From positions 558,001 to 622,000 of the forward strand of contig CM034131.1 of NCBI GenBank assembly GCA_019914995.1: DNA of 64,000 nucleotides, given 5' to 3'. The notes below the pieces were generated by a model. It was not told where the DNA came from. It did not search any database and saw only the letters and a list, made by a program, of their open reading frames with translations. Positions 58,379 to 64,000 of the stretch are shown piece after piece. Source of the DNA: Acanthochlamys bracteata. Its lineage: Eukaryota; Streptophyta; Magnoliopsida; Pandanales; Velloziaceae. Numbering within the stretch: position 1 is the stretch's first letter; every line of letters starts with the position of its first letter. Both the position numbers and the translations under genes were made by a program.

Positions 58379-59187
58379 CATAGTTGACAGATCCGGACCG
58401 AACCGTTCAAATTAATTCGAAAATTGTCGATCCAAACGAAAATCAGTACGAATTTGTAAAAAAATCGTCTGTATAATTGATCCGTTTCGATCTATTTTAA
58501 CCCTCTTCAATTCAATTGATCTGTCCATCCGGATTAAACTGGATTGAATAAAATTTTTAAAAAAACTTAATTAAAATTTTTTGAATTGATGATATATTTA
58601 ATAAAAAATAATTATTAATAGTGGTATATTGAAAAATAATATGTAGTTTAGATTTTGTATTTAGATGTGATAATGTAAGGATATAATTGATTATGTCTTA
58701 TTTGTAAATATTAATTATTAGTGATTTTAAAATTTTTATATTGTATAGTATTCAGACTCAAACATAAATATCTAAAAAAATTAGTTTTGTCTTTTTTATA
58801 ATTTATCTATTTTATGATTTTATCTTCTTCTAATCGCCTAATTTATTTAAAATTTTCATTATAAATTTTTACTGTTATTATTGTTGTTGACGGTGATAAT
58901 ACCATAGTTGTAATACTTCAATTTTTGATGTGATTGTTGTTGCTATTGTTATTGATAACAATGCCATAATAGAAATACTCTAATATTTTGTTATGATTGA
59001 TGCTATTATTATTATTGGTATTGACATGATGGCAATAAATTTCTCACTATGATTGTTATTATTATTGATAAAAAATACTTTAATATTATTGATCCACGGT
59101 TCGACCGATTGATTCGACGGGTCAAACAAAAATCGTGATCTGAACAGTTTTTTCGGTTCGACGTCCGCACCGATTCTTACAACTATG
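58379..59187. mobile_element. hAT-like non-autonomous element, 809 bp
   Basis: The left end CATAGTTGACAGATCC and the right end (reverse complement CATAGTTGTAAGAATC) form an imperfect inverted repeat that continues inward to CGAACCG. CTTCCGAT at 58371-58378 and CTTCCGAC at 59188-59195 are an 8-bp target duplication with one mismatch, as for hAT elements. No transposase frame. The right half contains a degenerate tandem repeat of roughly 60 bp (GATTGTTGTTGCTATTG and variants, 58860-59090). Confidence 0.7.
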
Positions 59188-59954
59188 CTTCCGACCATGT
59201 GATAATGTTAGTTCATATCATAGCAAAAAATGTGGACCTTTATTCTTTCTAAAATGAGAAGTAATACTAATGAATCGTGGCCCCTTTGAACATGTGTTAT
59301 GTCAAATTTACTCAAATAAAGGTGCGTTCCTTTGCACAAGTAAATGACGTTAGAGATGTTTTGAAATAATTATAAATTATTTTTTTTTTGATGTTTACGA
59401 TGTAAACTTTTTTTATAAATTTAAAAATTATAAATAAATTTTATAAAATATTATAAAAATTTTATTGAAAATATAAAATAATAAATATTATCAAATAACA
59501 TATTTTTTGACTATAAAAGTCACTTCTCATAAACCAAAACACTTTGAATCTAGCCTTATTAAGCAATGCGTATAATATATCTATACATATCAACAAATAA
59601 ATCATAGTATATTGCAATAGACGTCTATCGTATAGTAATCTATGCGGATTCCATGTTATAAATTTCTTGCATTATATACTTCAAAAATTGTCATTAAGTA
59701 GTGCCATAGGGTCCTCTAAACAGTGAATTTAAGTTGCAAAGGGCAAATCAAGAAACAATCATTTTAAGTAGGTTCATGCTAAAAGCTCTTTTCAAGACTT
59801 TTAATTGGATTGAGTGCTTCGCCAAACTTATTGATGGAGCTAAAATGAGTCCTAAAGCTTTAAGCTTTTTGGTTAGGTTGTAAAGGAGATAGTTACCAGA
59901 AAATGAAATGTCACGAAGAGTCATGTGTTAGCGAAGCAACTATATATGCTTCAG

Positions 59955-60190
59955 AGGGCATTTAAAAAAGTATTTTTAAAAACTTTATTTTATTTTTAAT
60001 TTTATATTTTTTAATATAGTTTTTATAAGTATATAAAAAATCTATTTAAAAATTTAAAAAATATATAAAATTTTATAATAAGATTATTATATTGCTTATT
60101 TTCATTAATTTTTTTAAAATAAAAAAGTAAAGCTTATTTTTTAAAAAATAAAAATATTATTTATTTTAAAAGCACTCACAAATGCGTCCA
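59955..60190 (+). repeat. AT-rich MITE-like repeat, family A
   Basis: GAGGGCATTTAAAAAAGTATT to GCACTCACAAATGCGTCC; core TTTTTAATATAGTTTTTAT is preserved. Confidence 0.45.
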
Positions 60191-60304
60191 TTAGTTAATG
60201 AAAAAAAATAACGTATTTTTTTGCGTTTGCATAAAGGAAAGAACATTGATAACTTAGCTTTATGCAAAAATATCAATAGTTTTTAAATCTTTTTTGCTAC
60301 AAAT

Positions 60305-60495
60305 CCTATAAAAAAACATTTAAAAATATTTATAAAATAAAATTTTTATGAAATAATGTATTTTAATTTTAAAAAAATAAGTCAATTTTTTCCGTAAATA
60401 TAATATATAAAAATTATAGAATTTTTTTATTTTTAAATTTTAAAAGAATTTGTAAAATAAAAATATTTATTTATAATGAAATAAATTAAAACGCT
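60305..60495 (-). repeat. AT-rich MITE-like repeat, family A, inverted
   Basis: Left AAATCCTATAAAAAAACATT, right TAAAACGCTCAATC; no outer GCGTTTG at the left. Confidence 0.35.
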
Positions 60496-60863
60496 CAATC
60501 AAATATACCCAAAACTGATTAATATGTTATTGTCTTCATTAAAAATTTTATTTATGGCACACCACAACAGCATAAAAATTGTACGGCTAACCTGCTATTA
60601 GAAATCTAATCTGCAATCTATAACTAATTCGTTGATAGAAAAAAAGGATTTAAAATTTTATATAGTAGTGTAAAGTTATGCTATTAATTAATATAAAATT
60701 ATTTTCCAACACTTACCATACTGTCATTTTTATTTTACGTGAAGATTAAAATAAAAGGTGTTTAGTGTAAGAAGCAAATATTGAGGGGTGTAACTGAAAT
60801 ATGCAAAAGGTTACCCCGCACCTCCATGTTCAATACAGAGTACTCAGGTCCGGTTGTTTGAGA

Positions 60864-63701
60864 ATGAGCTCCGGCGAAAGCCTGCCGGCAGGCTTCACTG
60901 AGATTTACGTAATCCGGCACGGTGAGACCGCATGGAACGCCGCTAAGATAATTCAAGTAGAGTATTCAAAAACCCAGATCTCGAACTTCGTTCTTGCTCT
61001 TGATTTTCTTGTGTTAGTTGAAATTTTTAGTTTTGTCGGAGCAGCTTCAATTGTTGTTTGTGGCTTTGTAACAAATTGAAGTTTCAAGGTTATGTTCACT
61101 TTCTCACATAGATTGTCAGTTGATTGAAACTTTAAAATTTACTGATGCTTGACTCTTGTGTTTGGAATCGTGTTTTGAAAATAGAAAGGGGAGAAAACAA
61201 GAAATTTTCAGTTACTGCACATAAAACACCTAGAAAGATTGCTTTAGGTGATCGGTCAGTCTTTTGTGTGATCGGCCGAGTATTCCAATACCAATCAAAC
61301 TTGTATATTGGGAATTTCATATGCATTTCTAGGTTATTCACATAATCTGTAATTGATGAGCTATGGTTTTAATTGCTAGTTGAATTATGTACTGTGAGAC
61401 TAGTAGCCAAGAATGACAAATAAATATGTTTGATAAGTTGCAAATGTAGGTTTATATTGTCTTAGGAAAGTGCGTCTGCTCAACTGACTTAATTGGTCAG
61501 CTCTGCAATTCTGCATTACGTTTCATCTTGAATCCTTATTATGGTGTTACATCATACCTGCCAATCACAATTGATCATTGCTTTATTATGTGTTTTATCT
61601 ACCACAAAAGAAAACAGAATAATAGCTTCTTAATAAAATTTAGTTACAATATTGGTTATAATTTTATTTGCAACTTTCATTATCTGAATTCTTCTAGTTA
61701 CTTAGCTCAGTGGTTGTAGCTGCTCGATCACAGCGAAAACCCACATGGAAGTTACGTATTTTCATTTAGATTGTAGTTATTGGTACTATGTGCAATCTTT
61801 TGTTGAACCCTTTTTGTGATTCACAAATGTGGATTTTTTCTGTATTCCTTGAATCTTGTGCACCTGCATCTGTGTTGTAAGCTCATTCAAGGATTCAAAC
61901 TACACAAAATCTGCCTATCAAGGCCGCCCCTTCCTAGCTTCATAGTGTTAAAACAAAAAAAGGCATTCACTGAAGAGCAGATTTGCCTTTTAGATATTTC
62001 TCTTTGATTTGAAGAGCCAATTTATGGTGACTTGACTTCTCTATAAGCGCTTAGTCCCTGGAATGATTTCTGCAGTCCTTGGTTTTCATTGCACTGATGA
62101 GTGTGATTGCTTAGCTCTAACATTGCTGATTAATGCTTAATTTCTCGGTTTCTTCTTCCAACTTCATACCCTGCCTGTTTCATGTGATAGATGAGCTCCA
62201 TGTTTAGGCAATTCTAGTTTCAACAATATCTGATGGACTTGTTCTTGTCATGTAGGGGCACCTTGAATCTGACTTGAATGAAGTTGGGAAACAGCAAGCT
62301 GTCGCTGTAAGCTGATAATCTTTCTTTTGATATCACACATTTACATGTTTGTGTTATTCACTGTGGTTTTTATGATCTCTTGAGGGTTTATCTTGAAGGT
62401 GGCTGATCGTCTCTCGAAGGAGCCCAAATATGCTGCTATATACTCATCAGACTTGAAACGAGCTGCTGAGACAGCAGAAGCTATAGCAACCAGCTGTAAT
62501 TTGCCTGAGGTTGGGAATGCATGATATATTGTGGCCTTATTGTGATAGTAAATAATGTGCTTCCTTCATAAATGATAGTTCTGCTTTGATGGAGCCATAA
62601 ATAGCATGAGACTTTTCGGACTTTTGAATCCGTCTAAGTTGTCCCGTTCAATATTAAGAACAGCATATAATCATTCAATATTAAGAACAGCATATAATCA
62701 TTCTTTTACAGTGTTTAGTTGCTTATTGGTAAGCATCTAGTGTTTTAATTTTTTGCGGTAGCTATGCTTTATCACTGGAGTAAATGCTATTAACTTTCAT
62801 GATTGCAAGTTGACATTTTCTAACATTGCAATACTTTCTTCTGATTTTATTCTTGAACTGTGTCTTAATATTTTACCATTTTAGGTTGTTTTGGATGCAA
62901 CTCTGAGGGAAAGAAATCTTGGGGACTTGCAAGGACTCAGTTTGCCAGATTCAGCAAAGAGCAAGCCTGTGGCTTACAAGCAATTTTGCTCTGGCAAAAG
63001 AAAGCAGGAAATTGAAGTAATTTCCGTACCTCGTGATGCCTTTTGTTATTTTGACTTGTCCTCCTCTTGTCAAATACGAGCTGAATGTATCTGCATGCAA
63101 GATCTAGTCTTGCATGTTTGGATAACTTGGATTGTGGACTGTTATAGAAATTAACTCTTAACAAATTGGCATTTGTTTTCTTCTAGTAATTTCAAGATCG
63201 ACTTATATTTTACACGTTTCTTCTTTATTTCAGGGCGGTGGAGAAAGCCTTGATCAACTTTATGATCGATGCACCTCTTGTTTGCAAAGGATTGCTAAGA
63301 AACACACAGGTAGATGATTCTGTTTTGTTATATAAACTTTTCTTTTGATTTTCACTAATCCATCAAATACTAAGACCAACATGAACGAAGTTATCACTTC
63401 TCTTTCCGTTTCTTCTCACCTCGATTTTTTTTATTAATTTCATTTGCATTGCCTTTTTCTTTTCTCTCCACTAGGAGAGAGAGTAATTGTTGTCACTCAC
63501 GGTGGAGTTTTGAGAGAGCTTCACAGAAAAGCTTCCTCTGGTCGTTTGCAAAGTGCAAAAGTGTTGAACACATCCATAAACATATTTCACATCTCAGAGA
63601 ATGGAGACAAATGGATTCTCAAGAAGTGGGGAGACGTGAGCCATCTTCAGAATACAGGGGTTTCTGAGAATGCATTTGGGGGTGATAGAAGCTCTGGTTA
63701 G
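60864..63701 (+). CDS. Histidine-phosphatase (phosphoglycerate mutase-like; possible phosphoserine phosphatase), 229 aa
   Basis: Exons 60864-60956, 62256-62306, 62399-62509, 62885-63016, 63234-63309 and 63475-63701 join in frame to 229 residues. An in-frame ATG at 60801 would add 21 residues; the inner ATG (MSSGESLPAG) is preferred because family similarity starts just after it. The RHG motif is at 18-20 (YVIRHGETAWN), so His19 takes the phosphate; SSDLKRAAETA carries the second Arg, Glu94 lies in RERNLGDLQG, and His163 lies in VVTHGG. These are complete for a branch-1 histidine phosphatase. From memory it is closest to Arabidopsis metal-independent phosphoserine phosphatases (At5g04120 group), once called phosphoglycerate mutase-like, so it may act in serine metabolism; the substrate is not decided by the motifs alone. 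Intron 1 is 1.3 kb. Confidence 0.9.
62647..62700 (+). repeat. Perfect 27-bp tandem duplication in phosphatase intron 3
   Basis: TTCAATATTAAGAACAGCAT plus seven more bases, present twice without a mismatch. It lies in the intron between exons 3 and 4. Confidence 0.9.
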
Positions 63702-64000
63702 CTGCAGCAACCGTTTCGTAATGAAACAAAGACTACTTTGCTCTCGACATAACAAATCAAGCTCGAATTTTAAGTTGTTGATACCCAAATCCAGGATCTG
63801 TAGTTCAATCTTTTTGAACAATTATGTATTTGGATTTTTGTATAATTTGCAGTTCATTTTTTTCGAACCTTTATAAACTGTTCAAGCTAAGATTGAGCAG
63901 TTACCGACTTTTTGGACTTCAAATGAGAGATCTGAACCGTTACATTTTTATCATCACTATTTTTAGCAAAAGAAAAAGAAAAACTCCAACTTTTCATTTC
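63702..64000 (+). other. 3' untranslated region and flank of the phosphatase gene
   Basis: T-rich after the TAG with no further coding region before the window ends. No next gene is visible. Confidence 0.4.

Larger units (their letters stand above)
59188..60800. other. Intergenic region before the phosphatase gene
   Basis: AT-rich with three family-A-like repeats (59352-59535, 59955-60190, 60305-60495). The part after 60700 is the promoter and leader of the phosphatase gene. No coding region seen. Confidence 0.4.

Noticed and set aside
1-64000. tRNA, rRNA or CRISPR features
   Set aside because: No tRNA B-box-like or rRNA segments were noticed, and no regularly spaced repeats of CRISPR type exist; none is expected in plant nuclear DNA for the latter.

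Overview
The window is nuclear DNA from a flowering plant, most likely a eudicot. Genes are spliced with short AT-rich GT-AG introns. They encode plant-typical families: FKBP12, OST4, an A_thal_3526 protein, a MIZU-KUSSEI-like protein, a phytocyanin-like protein, patatin-like lipases and an AED3-like aspartic protease. The spaces between genes are very AT-rich and full of small inverted-repeat elements. I could not fix the genus. No bacterial, organellar or viral block was seen.

Layout. 1-7.9 kb (+): the last 21 exons of a large conserved plant protein with a C2-like segment. 9.0-11.2 kb (-): a six-exon, 235-residue conserved protein of unknown function, convergent with the first. 11.7-13.1 kb: two head-to-tail Tourist-like elements. 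14.1-17.3 kb (-): FKBP12 in five exons, with a solo-LTR-like insertion in intron 4 and a decayed duplicate of exon 2 in intron 1. 19.2-20.6 kb (+): an intronless membrane-anchored DUF7870 methyltransferase-like gene, divergent from FKBP12, with a 36-codon upstream ORF in its leader. 22.3-23.7 kb (-): a secreted aspartic protease. 26.1-27.5 kb (-): the 37-residue OST4 subunit. 28.6-29.3 kb: RING-like coding remains. 30.5-31.1 kb (+): a 103-residue A_thal_3526 protein. 31.3-33.8 kb: an unresolved, possibly spliced minus-strand unit. 35.8-36.4 kb (+): a phytocyanin-like protein.

40.6-49.0 kb (+): two patatin-like lipase genes with the same six-exon structure, with relics of a third copy between them. 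51.5-54.4 kb: a region with internal repeats that looks like a degenerate element or a noncoding transcript. 54.7-55.4 kb (-): an intronless MIZ1/DUF617 gene. 58.4-59.2 kb: a hAT-like non-autonomous element with 8-bp flanking duplications. 60.8-63.7 kb (+): a histidine-phosphatase (phosphoglycerate-mutase-like) gene in six exons.

The genes do not form one pathway; this is an ordinary gene-containing chromosome segment. The only true local cluster is the patatin array. The most informative signals are the upstream ORF of the DUF7870 gene, the patatin birth-and-death array, the internal exon duplication in FKBP12, and about two dozen copies of one AT-rich MITE-like family. I found no convincing previously undescribed system. 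Exon borders were read by eye from splice consensus, frame continuity and family resemblance; no alignment or expression data were available.
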